A stretch of 64,000 bases of DNA from Tridacna crocea. Lineage: Eukaryota > Mollusca > Bivalvia > Cardiida > Cardiidae. This document shows positions 50,963 through 63,290 of the stretch, one piece after another. The notes beneath the pieces were generated by a model that was not told the origin of the DNA, did no database searches, and was given only the letters and a program-made list of their open reading frames with translations. Where the stretch lies: positions 42,238,672-42,302,671 of the forward strand of contig OX031063.1 of assembly GCA_943736015.1 (NCBI GenBank). The letters are read 5' to 3'. Position numbers and translations under genes: made by a program. How positions within the stretch are numbered: the stretch's first letter is position 1; each line of letters starts with the position of its first letter.

Positions 50963-51339
50963 CTTGTTACATGGCAGCAAAAATTTTGGATTTGTCTAAA
51001 CTTACAGCATTTGCAGACTACAAATACAGTGGGACTCAAATAATGGTATTTATCTTTGGAAGGGTAGAAAACATTGTTTGAAACAAAAGGAAAACAGGAA
51101 AATTACTGTTTACCATCAATTTACACTTTTTTTCACAATGTTTTCAAAAGTCCTTTGATAGGGGTGTGAAATCACAGGACTGTATAGTAACACAGTAAAC
51201 CAAAATAACTCTTGTTGTCAGGATAGTAGATAGCTTATTGTTTATACATTTGATAATTATGCTAGACTTGCCAATATACTGTGCTTTTTATGATTTATTT
51301 CTCATAGGGGTGGCATAACTCTGTATTACACAACAAAAA

Positions 51340-51438
51340 TTAGTTCAGCGTCTTCATTATCTTTCAGTATAAAAGAGTTTAACATTTTCAAAATGTTAAA
51401 CTCTTTTATACTGAAAGATAATGAAGACGCTGAACTAA
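51340..51438. repeat. Perfect palindrome, 49-bp arms, 1-bp centre
   Basis: TTAGTTCAGCGTCTTCATTA at the left and TAATGAAGACGCTGAACTAA at the right; every base between also pairs, around C at 51389. Not part of the TTAA families. Absence of any mismatch implies recent formation or active maintenance. Confidence 0.95.
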
Positions 51439-51839
51439 AAGTAGCCCAGTTAATCATTTTGTGGAAAATAGAGAAAATGTTGATCACTTGCTATTTATCC
51501 TTTTTAAACAATGTTTTCAAAAATCTTTTTGTTGAGGGCCTTGAAATATGTGATAGTTTCATAAATGAAAAAAGCAGCTTTTGCAGACAGTGTATATTAA
51601 GATCAGATTGCAAGTAACATACCATCAGAGTAGGTATTTCGATCGCTATCAAATACTTGATTCTAGTTTTTTGAGAATATAAGAATTAATATAGATTCCT
51701 AAAATGTTTGATGAATACAAGTCCAGAAGCTATAAGGAGACATCTTTATTGATTAACTGATTGATATGTTGAGTTTTGTCTTGATATTATTGTAAGAGTT
51801 GGAGTAAAACGGTATCTGTAATTTCCTCCTCATTTCTTG

Positions 51840-52068
51840 TTAACTCTTTACCACACAATCCCAAGTTTTAACAACCTTGAGAAAGAAGCCTGTTGAAAAC
51901 ATTGTGGGAAAAGGAGAAAATGCTGGTACCCAGCATTTTCTCCTTTTCCCACAATGTTTTCTGCCCTTCCCTAACCAAATTTCTATTTTTCAGTGCCATT
52001 TATTTTGTTATTTGCAAATTCTTTCAATTTGGGCAAGACGATAATTTTGTCATTTTGTAAAGAGTTAA
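51840..52068 (+). mobile_element. TTAA MITE, family A
   Basis: TTAA at both ends; centre changed to GGTACCC. Confidence 0.88.
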
Positions 52069-52205
52069 ACTTTTCCTTTACATAGACAAAGACACAAATT
52101 TTTACAATGGGTCTTCTGCTCTCGTTTTATGTGGTTTCAGAAATAGCTTTATGGTAGGTTTCTAGTGCCAGATTACTTTATACATGGTGAAACAAATGTA
52201 TTCAT

Positions 52206-52383
52206 TTAACCCTTTAACACGTAATCCCGACTTTCAACGAGTTTGGGAAAGAAGCCTTTTGAAGACATTGTGGGAAAAGGAGAAAATGCTGGTTACCAGC
52301 ATTTTCTCCTTTTTGTCACAATTTTTTTGAAAGTATACTTTGTTTGAGTAGTTAAATCGTGGGGCTCTTTCTTAAAGTGTTAA
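52206..52383 (+). mobile_element. TTAA MITE, family A, shortened
   Basis: TTAA at both ends; + type left arm with GGTTACC core; right arm short and diverged. Confidence 0.7.
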
Positions 52384-52986
52384 TTAAGATTTGTATGTCA
52401 TGCATGATATATTTCTTATACAAGAAAGAAACAAAAAGTATTTTTGAAAATTACTAGACCAGGGCAAGTTTTCTCCAACCATCTGAACTCTGTAATTCCA
52501 AGACTAAACTTTTGGTCGGTTATAACAGAAATCCAAAATTTCAAGACTGAACATCTGATTGATTCTGAAGAAAGGGCTCAAGCAATCAGATGGGAAATCT
52601 TGAGATTTGATATTAGAGCAGTATTTCAGAGGTGTTGGTGAATATCAAACCAAGAAATTTAATTCATCAAGAATTATAATTCAGAAAGTGGAAAGTCACT
52701 GATAGGTGAGTGTTTAGTGGACCATTTGTTATTTTTTATATTTTGTACTTTTTGTAATGGTGTTTTACCCAATGCCCCATATATAGCAATTTAACCATGT
52801 TTTGATTGATTTAATAAAGAAAAGTGATAACAGTGATAATGGTCAATGTTGCTTCAGTTATATATTTCTTTTACTTTATACTGTATTCGGGGGAGTGAGA
52901 TATCTCTACATATTTACCTGAGAACAAAATGACTGGGGGACTTTGAGAAAGAGAGACAAGTTCCTGGGCATAAATACATGTGTAAC
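52384..52986. other. Unassigned; short open frame and possible poly-A signal
   Basis: A 65-codon frame (52444-52641) is not recognisable. TTAATAAAGAAAAG near 52810 resembles a polyadenylation site but has no gene assigned. Confidence 0.35.
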
Positions 52987-53215
52987 ATAACCCTTTACCC
53001 CATAAGGCATTTCTATGGTATCTCTTATTGACCCTAAATAACAATAAGGATGAAGCCGTTTTTTATATGTATATGACACCTTTTGATAGCATAGAAAACA
53101 TTGTGACAAAAGGTGAAATTGCTCGTGACGAGCAATTTCACCTTTTGTCACAATGTTTTCCAAAGGCTCCTACAAGCAATGCGTAGGAATGAGTATTTAT
53201 GGAGTAAAGGGTTAA
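52987..53215 (-). mobile_element. TTAA MITE, family B
   Basis: Left boundary ATAA, right TTAA; core GTGACAAAAGGTGAAATTGC with exact complement, a further paired variant (GACAAAAGG / CCTTTTGTC). Confidence 0.88.
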
Positions 53216-53240
53216 ATGGCAAGTTATATATCTTAACATT

Positions 53241-53502
53241 ATGAGCCAAGCTTTGACATATAAAGGGTCATTGACTTATAACGGGTCATATCCAGCAAAT
53301 TTGTAATTCTGGGTCTATAAAGTCCATTTTGTTCAACAACTGGCTGAGTCATGAGGTAGAATAGTCCTTAGACATGAATAAAATTGACCAATAGCTAAAA
53401 GATATGGCCTAGGTCAGCCTATGCGGACTGCTCAGACTGACCTGAGCTGATACCTTTTTTGGCACACGCTTCAAGACTCTTTTTCACAGAGCATGGCTCA
53501 TG
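53241..53502 (+). mobile_element. Family D MITE
   Basis: ATGAGCCAAGCTTTG at the left, TTTTTCACAGAGCATGGCTC at the right. TTGTTCAACAAC marks the unfilled site corresponding to 46066. Confidence 0.7.
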
Positions 53503-53878
53503 TTTGATATAAATGGGTTTATTGACATTAACTTTGAGAGATTACTGTGAAAGAAATTTATTTACATATCCTTGAAACTGATGGGCTCAGGGACCGGAGT
53601 AGAACAGGTTGTCTATGTGACATGGCTGTGTGAATTTTCTTTAAATGCCCATAGGACAGATGGGCTATTGGGCATCAAATAAGACTTATTGAATTTGGGG
53701 CTGAGGGACAAAAAGCAGGACAGAATGAGATGAATGAGGTGTGAGAAATGTGGTGCAGTTGTCTGAACCAGCTGACCAGACTTGCAAGGCCTACCAGTAA
53801 ATTTCACAATTTTATCCTGGAGAAAAACAGGCATTGGTAAAAGTGTGGCCAGTATTTTTTTCCTTTTCCCAAAATGTT

Positions 53879-54107
53879 TTAACTCTGTACCAAACAAGAA
53901 ATTTATAGACTGGTCCAAATTGAATGCATTTGCTGATGACAAAATAAATGTGACTGAAAAATCGAAATTCGATTTGGGAAGGTTAGAAAACATTGTGGAA
54001 AAAAGGGAAAATGCTGGTTACCAGCATTTTCTTCTTTTCCCACAATTTTTACAAAAGAATTCCACCTCAGGGTCTTCAAAAGTTGTATTTGTGTGGTAAA
54101 GTGTTAA
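53879..54107 (-). mobile_element. TTAA MITE, family A
   Basis: TTAA at both ends; small arm differences in the core (GGAAAAAAGGGAAAATG). Confidence 0.82.
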
Positions 54108-54204
54108 ACTCTTCTAGAGATCAGTTTGATCATTTGAAGCATATTTTATTTATGTCTGCAGGTATAGAACGAGGTAAATAGTTAACATCATACAAGCAAA
54201 CCCT

Positions 54205-54390
54205 TTTTACCACACATTACCACACAATCCCTACTTTTGACACCACCTAGAAAGAACCCTTTTGAAAACACTTTGGGAAAAGGGAAAATTCTGGTAACCA
54301 GCATTTTCTCCTTTTCCCACACTGTTTTCTACCCTTCCCAGAACAAATTTCAATTTTTCAGTCACCTTTGTTTTGCGGCTCTACAGGCTT
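54205..54390 (+). mobile_element. TTAA MITE, family A, right end lost
   Basis: Left TIR partly duplicated (TTACCACACATTACCACACA); the long arm is cut short where a GATCAAGATCA hairpin repeat begins. Confidence 0.65.
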
Positions 54391-54503
54391 TTACGGACAG
54401 TGTAGATCAAGATCAAATGTGCAATCTGGTTTTTTATCTGCACAGTCTGATTTGCTATTTTTTTTGCGGTGAAATCCACCTTGAAATCTGAATATTTGTT
54501 TTT

Positions 54504-55280
54504 TAGCACCACTGGCCGAAGGCCAGAGGGTTCGGCCAGCGGGCTTATGTCATGGCCTGGGTCCGTTGTGCGTCCGTATGACCGTGCATGTTGCGTGTTA
54601 ACTTTTATTTCAAACATCTTCTCTAAAACTACCCATCCAAATTTGATGACACTTCACAGAAATGATCCTGCCATGGACCTCTTCGGAATTTGTTAAAAGA
54701 ATTTGATCTCTTCAAAAACTCTGGTTGCCATGGCAACAAAACTAAAGAAAAATTAATATTTTTAAAAATCTTCTTCTTTGAAACCACAAGGCCCAGGGTT
54801 ACTGAATTTGGCATATTATAGGCCTGGGGTCAAAATTGGCTCCATTCCAGGGATCACAAGTTTAACATGGGTTTCAAAATATAGTCATTTCAATTTAAAC
54901 ATTAATCAAGGGAAATAACTCTGTAAAAGATAAAGTTTACTATTTACCTCCCTTGATTGTCAGACGGCAGTGATACATGATTGGTGCTAGATATTAAGGT
55001 TTTTGGCAGAAAATATTCTGTTTTTAGGAAGAGTGATTTATTTTGATGCTAATAGTATGCTTACATGATTGGAATATTAAATCCAGAGTAAGGTTTCTAT
55101 CACTTAGGTTTTTTTCCGAGAACTTTACCTTTCATGCCAATGAATTAACCTGCTTGTATTGACTGACAGTGTTCACTGTTTTCAAAGGCCCTCTTTTTCA
55201 GGGTCATGAACACTTTGGTTTTTGTGGTAAAGGGTTAAAAAGCCAGTGGAGCGATACAGGGCCATCATGGCTCTCTTGTT
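54504..55280 (+). mobile_element. Pearl/Helentron-like element, core deleted
   Basis: TAGCACCACTGGCC start, GCCAGTGGAGC and hairpin end. Only part of one core unit remains. The right part includes the MITE-like arm (TTTGTGGTAAAGGGTTAAA) also seen in 17614-19280. Confidence 0.75.
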
Positions 55281-55820
55281 TTTCTATGAGTGGAAATTCT
55301 CATCTCATCTATTTAGCAGTTTAAGGTTTAAATTGTTGATGTTATACTGTAGTTAGAGACTAATTGACTATAATTTATAAGAAAATTGAAACTGCTTATT
55401 TGCTAACAACAGGCTTCTTTTGGCATTATAGATCATCTTTCACATTTTGAAAAATGTTTTAAAATCTTCATTGTAGCAAAAGTTTCTTCAGTGTCAAAGT
55501 CAGTGGGATAACTAACTCGCTCTAATTCTCTGCTTAACTTGTTGCTGTCTTTAAAGAATGGGAAAAAAAGAACGATTTGTCATAGAATGAATACTTTTAA
55601 GCCTTATTATCCTAAGAGCGACACACTGACCTTTCGCAGACAGCTTAGATCAAGATCAGACAGCACAAAACGTGCAGTCTGATCTCAGATCTACACTGTT
55701 CGACAAGAAGATAGTTCCACCGCCCCCCCCTTCCCCCCCCCCCCAAAAAAAAAAAGTTGAAAAAGCATCATTTGGGTTTTTACTATCAGCTTGAAAGTTC
55801 CATTTAACTTACTAAGCAGG
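55281..55820. other. Non-coding, with a GATCAAGATCAGAC hairpin repeat
   Basis: 55641-55700 has TAGATCAAGATCAGAC and GTCTGATCTCAGATCTACAC as an inverted pair. Similar hairpins are at 12175, 19746, 54405 and 56897. Poly-C/poly-A junction near 55720-55755. Confidence 0.55.
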
Positions 55821-56049
55821 TTAACCCATTACCACACAATCCCTACTTTTGACGCCCCTGAGACAGAAGCCTTTAGAAAACATTATGGGAAAAGGAGAAA
55901 ATGCTGGTAACCAGCATTTTCTCCTTTTTCCACAATGTTTTCTACACTTCCCAAATCAAATTTCGAATCTTCAGTCACATTTATTTTGTCGTCTGCAAAT
56001 GCTTTCAATTTGGACCAGTCTAAAAATTTGTCGTTTGGTAAGGAGTTAA
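55821..56049 (+). mobile_element. TTAA MITE, family A
   Basis: TTAA at both ends, core intact except one outer pair (CATTATGGG). Confidence 0.9.
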
Positions 56050-56102
56050 GGGTTAGATGAATAAAGGTTTAATTCATGAAAGTATCTAAAACAATTTGCT
56101 CG

Positions 56103-56323
56103 TTAACTCTTTCCAAAACAAAATTTTGGACTGGTCCAAACTCAAAGCATTTTTGCAGACGACAAAATAAACGTGACTCAAAAATGGAAACTTGACTTCG
56201 GAAGTGTAAAAAACGTTGTGGGAAAAGGAGAAAATGCTGGTTACCAGCATTTTCTCCTTTTCCCCCAGTGTTTTCAGAAGGATTCTTGCTTCGGGTCGTG
56301 AAAACCAGGGATTGTTTGGTAAG
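56103..56323 (-). mobile_element. TTAA MITE, family A
   Basis: Left TTAA; right ends at TTTGGTAAG without TTAA. Core has one changed pair (TCCCCCAGTG). Confidence 0.8.
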
Positions 56324-56429
56324 AGCATTTTCTTCTACAGCCACCATGACCTTTTTGTCCATAATTAGATTCAAGGCTACAAGAAGAAAAAAATGTCGTC
56401 TGCAGGTAGTAAATTGCTTAATCATTTAC

Positions 56430-57250
56430 TAAACAACCCCAGCTTTTTTACGATCCTGTGATAGATACCAATTGAAAACATTGTGGGAAAAAGAGAAAAT
56501 GCTACTACCAGTATTTACACCTTTCCCCAAAATGTTCTCCAAAGACTTCTTTCTCAGAGTCGTTGAAACCCCGTATTGAGTGATGAAGGATCAACAGTTT
56601 CCGTAAGGTTTTAAAGGATAGGTCAATGTAGCGGAGGTTAAAAAATATCACTTAAATTAGCAGACAGAAATAAGATTTCGGTAAAGCGCTTAGTCTATTC
56701 TTCATTTTTTAAGTATATATTTTTTGTCCATATTTCAAAAGCGTCTTATATTACAGCCGAATAGCTTTCACACGATCACTGGCGTATGAAATGATCCTAG
56801 TGTGAATGATGTAAAAACGTAAGCTTTTGAATAGAACTAACCCATAACCTATTGAATTTACAGTGTAAAACCATAAGCTGCTGAGGACCCTTTGCAAACA
56901 GTGCAGATCAAGATCAGACTTCACAGAACGTGGATCTACACTGTCTGTTTAGGAGACATATTTTCCCCGAAAGAATATGTTTGAAATAGCAAAAAAAAGT
57001 GGGTTTTAAAATGAAAGGATTTGGACATTGCAAGAATTAAAACATTGTGGCTAAAGGAGAAAATGCTGGTAAACAAGCGAACATCAACACAAGGTTTTCT
57101 ACTTTATCAAGGCAACTCCTGCCATTTAAGCCATCTTTAACTTGTCGTCTGCAACTGCTTTGAATTTGGACCAGTCCAAAATTTTGTCGTTTGGTTAAGA
57201 GTGAAAGGGCAGAATTTGTTTTTTTACTCAATCGGCTTGATGGTTTCATA
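56430..57250. other. Non-coding with two decayed MITEs
   Basis: 56430-56595 has a decayed core (GAAAATGCTACTACCAGTATT). 57036-57212 has a half core and a recognisable long arm (TTGTCGTCTGCAACTGCTTT). A hairpin repeat lies at 56897-56955. Confidence 0.5.
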
Positions 57251-57287
57251 TTACTTACCTAGTAGGATACGGGTTAATTGGCATCTC

Positions 57288-57516
57288 TTAACCGTTTACC
57301 AAACAATCCTAGTTTTGACGACCCAGAGGAAAAAGCCTCCTAAAACATAACTGGAAAAGGAGAAAATGCTGGTAACCAGCATTTTCTCCTTTTCCCACAA
57401 TGTTTTTCTGCTCTTCTAAAGTCAAGTTTCATTATTTGAGTCACGTTTATTTTGTCGTCTGCAAATGTTTTCAACTTGGACAAATCTAAAATTTTGTCGT
57501 TTGGTGAAAGAGTTAA
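57288..57516 (+). mobile_element. TTAA MITE, family A
   Basis: TTAA at both ends; core nearly perfect. Confidence 0.88.
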
Positions 57517-57949
57517 GCCATATAAATCATTCTGTATATTTAAATATTTTGCAAGGACATCAATCATTGCAGAGTTGAAAATCAAGGATCTGGGACAAAA
57601 TGTGCATAAATAAAAAAAAATATGTGTCAACACCAGTGGAAAGGAGAGTCACATGCTGAGTGGTGTACAAATAGTTATATATTAACGTTTAACTTTTGAG
57701 AGCACTAAGTTCATGTGGACAAAATACATTACCCGAGTCTTGGTGTAGGAAAAGGCGATTAAAGTCTTACATCCTCTTAAATTTTAATCACATTTCCTTA
57801 ATGAGGGTAAAAAAAGGAGATTAAGTAAAAAAAAGCGAGGTAAACGGAAGTATCAAGCTGACAAAGTAGAAGTGTCAAAAGTACAGGATGAATCATCGGT
57901 ATTCGGCACAAAATCCTCGTTGAGCAAAATCCTCGGTGAGCAAAATCTT

Positions 57950-58092
57950 CGGTGATCTGATGACGTCAGTCCATTGATTTTACGCGTTTTTTCAAGCTTT
58001 TGTTTAGCTGTTTTCAGTGCATCGATGACGTCATAACAACATATTAAATCCATTGATTTTACGCATTTTTTCAATCTCTTGTTTAGCTATTA
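57950..58092 (+). repeat. Short tandem duplication containing TGACGTCA sites
   Basis: TCCATTGATTTTACGC to TTTGTTTAGCT occurs twice, about 80 bp apart, each preceded by GATGACGTCA (57958 and 58024). TGACGTCA is the palindromic CRE sequence. A small GAGCAAAATC-type repeat lies just left. Confidence 0.65.
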
Positions 58093-58191
58093 GAGAGATG
58101 GATAATAAGAAAAAAAAATATATTGAAGAAATATTACTTGGAAGAACAAAATCCTACAGCTTTTGGTGGGCCGTAAAAGTTATGGAAAACG

Positions 58192-58312
58192 CGTAGAAAA
58201 GTGGTCCGGCTCTGTACTCAGGATGTCCAAATTAGATAGATATGTATTTTTAGACTGCCAACTAGCGGGAGATAATGGCATCCTGGGTACAGAACCGGAC
58301 TACTTTTCTACG
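58192..58312. mobile_element. Foldback element, 121 bp
   Basis: CGTAGAAAAGTGGTCCGGCT at the left pairs with GGACTACTTTTCTACG at the right, extending through GTACTCAGGATG / CATCCTGGGTAC. Confidence 0.75.
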
Positions 58313-58930
58313 TGATAACCGTTACTTTGAATTTCAAACTAAAATAAACATTTACTCTATAAAATGCTTCCTGGTGTGATTCATTCAGCTATGATTAGCA
58401 GTTTAGAGAAATCTGGAGCTAAAACAAGTCTGATTTTTCCTCAAACTTATTGATAAAAAACATTTTCTCTATTGCTACTTTATTACTGCAATTCCCTCAA
58501 TATTGGGGGAGTGATGCGTCATGTAAGACAGGTCGATGATATGTGCAGACAACGCGAGCGTACATACTGACACTGTTGAAATATGATCAAGATGCGTTGG
58601 CAACTAGAATTCAAAGTCAGGTCTGGATAATCAACGACGTAGACTCTTCTGGTAATACGGCTCCAAGTTCTGCACCAACAATACTTTATACGAAAGGGCA
58701 GCCCTGAAAAGCAAATAAAAAACTTCAGGTATCGTTTGTTTCACAGACTTGGTTGCCCTCTATATATAATTCCTATTTTTAGTTTGTGACGAGCTAAAGA
58801 AAAGTTTGATGTACTAAATCTTTTAACGGTCGACAAAAATTCAACATTGCCAAATTGAAAGCGATTCGAGACGATTGAATAAGAATCTGGTTAAAAAAAA
58901 TGTCAATAAATTATGAGGGAAATATGTGAC

Positions 58931-58991
58931 CAGTCCATGACTCGGGACCCTTACAGAGCGAGTGTTCTATCAATAAGCTACGTATTCCGTT
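58931..58991 (-). repeat. tRNA-like segment 1 of 4
   Basis: The minus strand reads GAATACGTAGCTTATTGATA and ends near GGTCCCGAGTCATGG. The A box is weakened and the B box lacks TTCGA, so it is not a working tRNA. Confidence 0.5.
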
Positions 58992-59924
58992 CAATCGACA
59001 AGTGAACACATAGCACATTATTATTGAAAGATGTAGAAAAAAAATGGAAAGTTGTTGGTTGTCACATATTCATGAAAAGCGAGTCAGAATGTTTGCCTTG
59101 TTAATATCTTGGACAAGTTCTAAATTTGGTCATATAGACATATCTTTATTTTTTGGCCAATCACAAAAAACTGCTTATTCATTCTATATCAAACCAAGAA
59201 GTAGGTCTAAAGCCAGTGCATTTAACTTCGCCGAAAAGTAAAGGCGTCTACAGAGCTTGTATAATTATTTTTTGGCCACCAAGATCCTCCTAAGAAAGCT
59301 TACCCATCTCTGCATTACGCAGCTAGGATATTACCTCTTCTGTATTTAGGGCTAGCTATACAGGCCTGTTTTTTTGGTGTCTCGACTGTTTTAAGTTTGT
59401 TGAAGTATAGAATACTTTTGCAACTTCGGAGATGGGCAATGAGTGGGGAATTTAAGTTTTTCATGTAGAGATTTTAACATTAATAATGTTGCTAGAATTC
59501 GGGCGAATAGTTTCAGGTAGTTCTAGCAGACGCTCCGACCTTTCATTCTAAACCAATGGCAAAATTTCGACTAAGTCGAGTCAAAGTTCAGCAATGAGAA
59601 ACGAATGAATCATGTGAATTTCATTAACGATAAAAACGAATTTAGGCAACATGTGAAGGAATTCTTGGATAGGTACACTGATCAATGCAAATTATCTTAA
59701 GCACAAATATTACCAAAAACATGCCTCTTTAAATGTGTTGTTGCAATATTTTACTGATTCTGTAACCAAACAATTCCGAGTTGTAACAGCCTTACATAAT
59801 GAAGCCTAAGAAAGCATTGTGGGGAAATGAAAAAAATGATGATAATCAACATTTTTCCATGTGTTTTTTTTTTAAATTACCTTTTCACAAAATATATTAA
59901 TAAGTGTTCCACTTTTGTTCAATG

Positions 59925-59992
59925 AACTGCGTAGCTCAGTGGTAAAGTACTCGCCCTGAGATCTAATGTTCCAGAGTTCGAGTTAGGAAGGA
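59925..59992 (+). repeat. tRNA-like segment 2 of 4
   Basis: CTGCGTAGCTCAGTGGTAAA (A box) and AGAGTTCGAGTTAGG (B box). It begins a unit of about 570 bp that recurs at 63291. Confidence 0.55.
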
Positions 59993-62264
59993 TTCGCATG
60001 TTTTTTTTCTCCTTAATTGTGACATTTTTTAACAGGTGTTTGTGTTGTTGTCTCGAAGTACTTTCAATTTGGATATGTTGATTTCTTTTGTCGACTGGTA
60101 AGAACTCCTTGTTAGCTTGTCATAAAATCCGTCAAAATTGTAATTTTATATTGGGGTATACAAATCAGTGAAACAAAGGGAACACATGAAAAGATGAATT
60201 GTCGCGTTCTTGTCACTGAAATACCGTTTAGAAACGGCGAGAAAGATATCAAGCATACAAACACATCCAATTGTTTAAGTTGGGGAAAAATGTAGCAGCG
60301 CCGTAGAAGGAGTTCAGTCGAATTTCTTTTGCAACAGACTGTAAACGCAAGAGTTGCAAGTCCAAATCGTTGTTAAAAACCAACAATTTTTACTTTTCCA
60401 CAATGTTTTCTACCCTTGAAAGATAAACCTATTCGTTCCATCTAGTAAATCTTTTTCTAATGGACACATTTAAAAAGAAAATTGTCGTCTGGAAAAACAG
60501 TTGGCAGTGTGAATGAAAGGACGTGCTTTGTGAATGGTAAAACATGATGTGAAACATTTGCAAAGGTGCACTGTTTGCACTGATATTCATATTATAAATA
60601 AATATATTGAAAGACAACATACAATAAGAAACATTTACAGGACCATTTGTCAAAGAAACCCTCTTTAACTTTACCTGGGTACGATAATGAAGGGGCCGAA
60701 CAGCCTTTACAAAAAAAATCTTGATGTCGAGCACAAAAAACAAGCCACCAGAAAAGGGGACCGAAAGTTTAACTCATTATTTCGACTACTATGTATTATT
60801 TTTGGAGTGCCAAAAGCTTGCTGTGTTATCCAGAGCAAATCCAATTAACTTTTGGCAGCATAAAAATACAAGAATTGCATCTCGTGTGCATACAAATTGA
60901 GATTTTTCCATGTGGTCCCTTTTTTCGTGCTGCAAAAGTTTTTCTTCAATATGGCCGGAGGTCGGCGATAGTTTTCGCAGCACCTTAAAAGGGGTATTTT
61001 CCTTGTCGGGCATCAATGTAATTTTTTGCCGGATACCTATTGTCATGCCGCGACTGGATTTGCACGAGGAGTTCGATTTAGGCTTTTCCCCCTTTTATTG
61101 GCTGGACGTATAAATATATCCCAGAGCGCCCGTGTAGCTCGTGCAAATCCAATTGCGGCATAACAATAGGTACCCGATAAAAAGTTAAACTGATGCGCGA
61201 CAAGGAAAATACCCCTTTTAAGATGCTGCGAAAGTTTTGGCCGATATCGGCCATATTGAAGAAAAACTTTTGCAGCACGAAAAAAGGGACCACATGGAAA
61301 AATCTCAATTTGTAAGCACACGAGATGCAATTCTTGTTTTTTTTATGCTGCCAAAAGATAATTGGATTTGCTCTGAATGACACAGCAAGCTTTTGGTGCT
61401 CTAAAAATAATGCAAAGTAGTCGAAATAACGAGTTAAACTTTCGGTCCCCTTTTCTGGTGGCTTGTTTTTTGTTGTCGAAATCAAGAAAGTTTTTGTGAA
61501 AGCTGTTCGGCCCTTTAATTATCGTACCCTAGGTAAAATTAAAGAGGGTTTCTTTGGTAAATGGTCCTGTAAATGGTTTTTTTTTTGTATGTTGTGTTTC
61601 ACTTTATTCATTTATGAGTCGTGAATATCAGTACAACCAGTGCACCTTTGTAAATGTTTCCGATCTTGCTTTACCGAGCACAAACACGTCCTTTCATTCA
61701 CACTACCTGCTATTTTTCCAGATAATAATTTTCGTTTTAAACTTGTCCATTCAAAAACGATAAACTAGATGGCACGAAAAATTTATCTATCAAAGGGTAG
61801 AAAACATTTTGGAAAAGGAGAAATTGTTGGTTTTTAACACCTATTTGGACTTGCAACTCTTGCGTTTACAGTCTGTTGCAATAAAAAAGATCAGCTGAAC
61901 TCCTTCTATGACACCGCTAAATTTTTCCCAAACTTAAACAATTGGATGTGTTTGTAAGCTTGATTGCTTGATTTCTTTCTCGCTGTTTCTAAACGTTATT
62001 TCAGTTACAAAAGTGTGACATTTTATCCTATCACATATTTCCTTTGTTTCACTGACATGTATGCCCCCAATGTATAATTGCGATTGTCACGTTTTTCTTT
62101 CTACGATAAGCTAACAGGGAGTTCTGTGTCCTAAATTCGTTACCAATCCAACAAAAAAATCAACATGTCCAAACTGAAAGTTATTTTGGGAAAAAAAAAA
62201 CGACAATTGAACAATTTGGTTAAAAAATGCCACAATTAAGGAGTAAAATATTTTTGTAAATTCC

Positions 62265-62331
62265 GCAGGGCTCGAACTCGGAAACATGGGATCTCAGGAC
62301 GAAACCTCTACCACTGAGCTACGCATTCCAT
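62265..62331 (-). repeat. tRNA-like segment 3 of 4
   Basis: The minus strand reads ATGCGTAGCTCAGTGGTAGA and GAGTTCGAGCCC, the best conserved A and B boxes of the four; no clean anticodon arm, so probably a SINE head. Confidence 0.55.
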
Positions 62332-63290
62332 TAAACAAATTTGGAACACTTACTAATATATTTTTGTGAACAGGTAATTTTAAAAAAAATAGAAATACGA
62401 GTATGTTGATTATTAGCATTGTTTTCATTTCCTTACAATGCTTTCTCAGGCTTCATTATGTAAGGCTGTAACAACTTGGAATTGTTTGGTTACAGAATCA
62501 GTAAAATATCGCAACAACACATTTAAAGAGGCATGTTTTTGGTAATTGTGTGCTTCAGATAATTTGCATTGATCAGTGTACCTATCCAAGAATTCCTTCA
62601 GATGTTGCCTAAATTCGTTTTTATCATTAATGAAATTCACATGATTCATTCGTCTCTCATTGCTTCAAACTTTGCGTCGACTTTGTCGAAATATTGCCAT
62701 TGGTTTAGAATGAAAGGTCGGAGCGTAGGCCTATGCTAGAACTACCTGAAACTATTCGTCCCAATTCTAGCAACATTATAAATGTTAAAATTGAAAATCT
62801 CTCCATGAAAAACTCAAATTTCTCACTCATTGTCCGTCTCCGGTGTTGCGAATGTATTCTATACTTTAACAAACTTATAACAGTCGAGGCATCAATAAAG
62901 CTGGCCTGTGTAGCTAGTCCTAGATAAAGAAGAAGCAAAAAGAAGGTAACATCCGAGGCGCGCAATGCAGAGATTGGTTGGCTTTCTCAAGAGGGTCTTG
63001 ATGGCCTCCAAAAAATGAATTATAAAAGCTCTGTTGACGGCTTTACTTTTTTGGCGTAGCTAAATGCGCTGGCTTCAGACTTACTTCTTGGTTTAAAATA
63101 TAATGAATAAACAGTGTTTTGTAATTGGTCAAAAAAAGATATATGTCTATTGGATAAATTTAGAACTGTCCAAGATATTAACAAGGCAAACATTCTGACT
63201 CATTTTTCATGAATATGTGATAACCAACAACTTTCCTTTTTTCTCTCTACCTTTCACAAAAATGTACTTAGTGTTCACTTGTCAATTCAA

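Noticed and set aside
52444..52641. 65-codon frame as a small gene
   Set aside because: No recognisable motif, no splice or promoter context, and length is within chance expectation.
21368..56049. Dozens of 60-90-codon frames containing GENAG and QHFLLFPQCF
   Set aside because: They are translations of the MITE palindrome, present on both strands with frequent breaks; no sign of protein-level conservation outside the palindrome.
57853..58074. 73-codon minus-strand frame as a gene
   Set aside because: It spans a short tandem duplication and has no recognisable family; kept only as a note under the CRE repeat.
60429..61485. Several 60-135-codon frames on both strands near the centre of the giant inverted repeat
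   Set aside because: The same peptides appear from both arms (for example CGPFFRAAKVFLQY) because of the inverted repeat; no domain is recognisable and arms carry frame-breaking differences.
62705..62965. 86-codon minus-strand frame with a signal-peptide-like start
   Set aside because: The mirrored arm near 59300-59500 does not keep the frame, and no family is recognised; likely chance.
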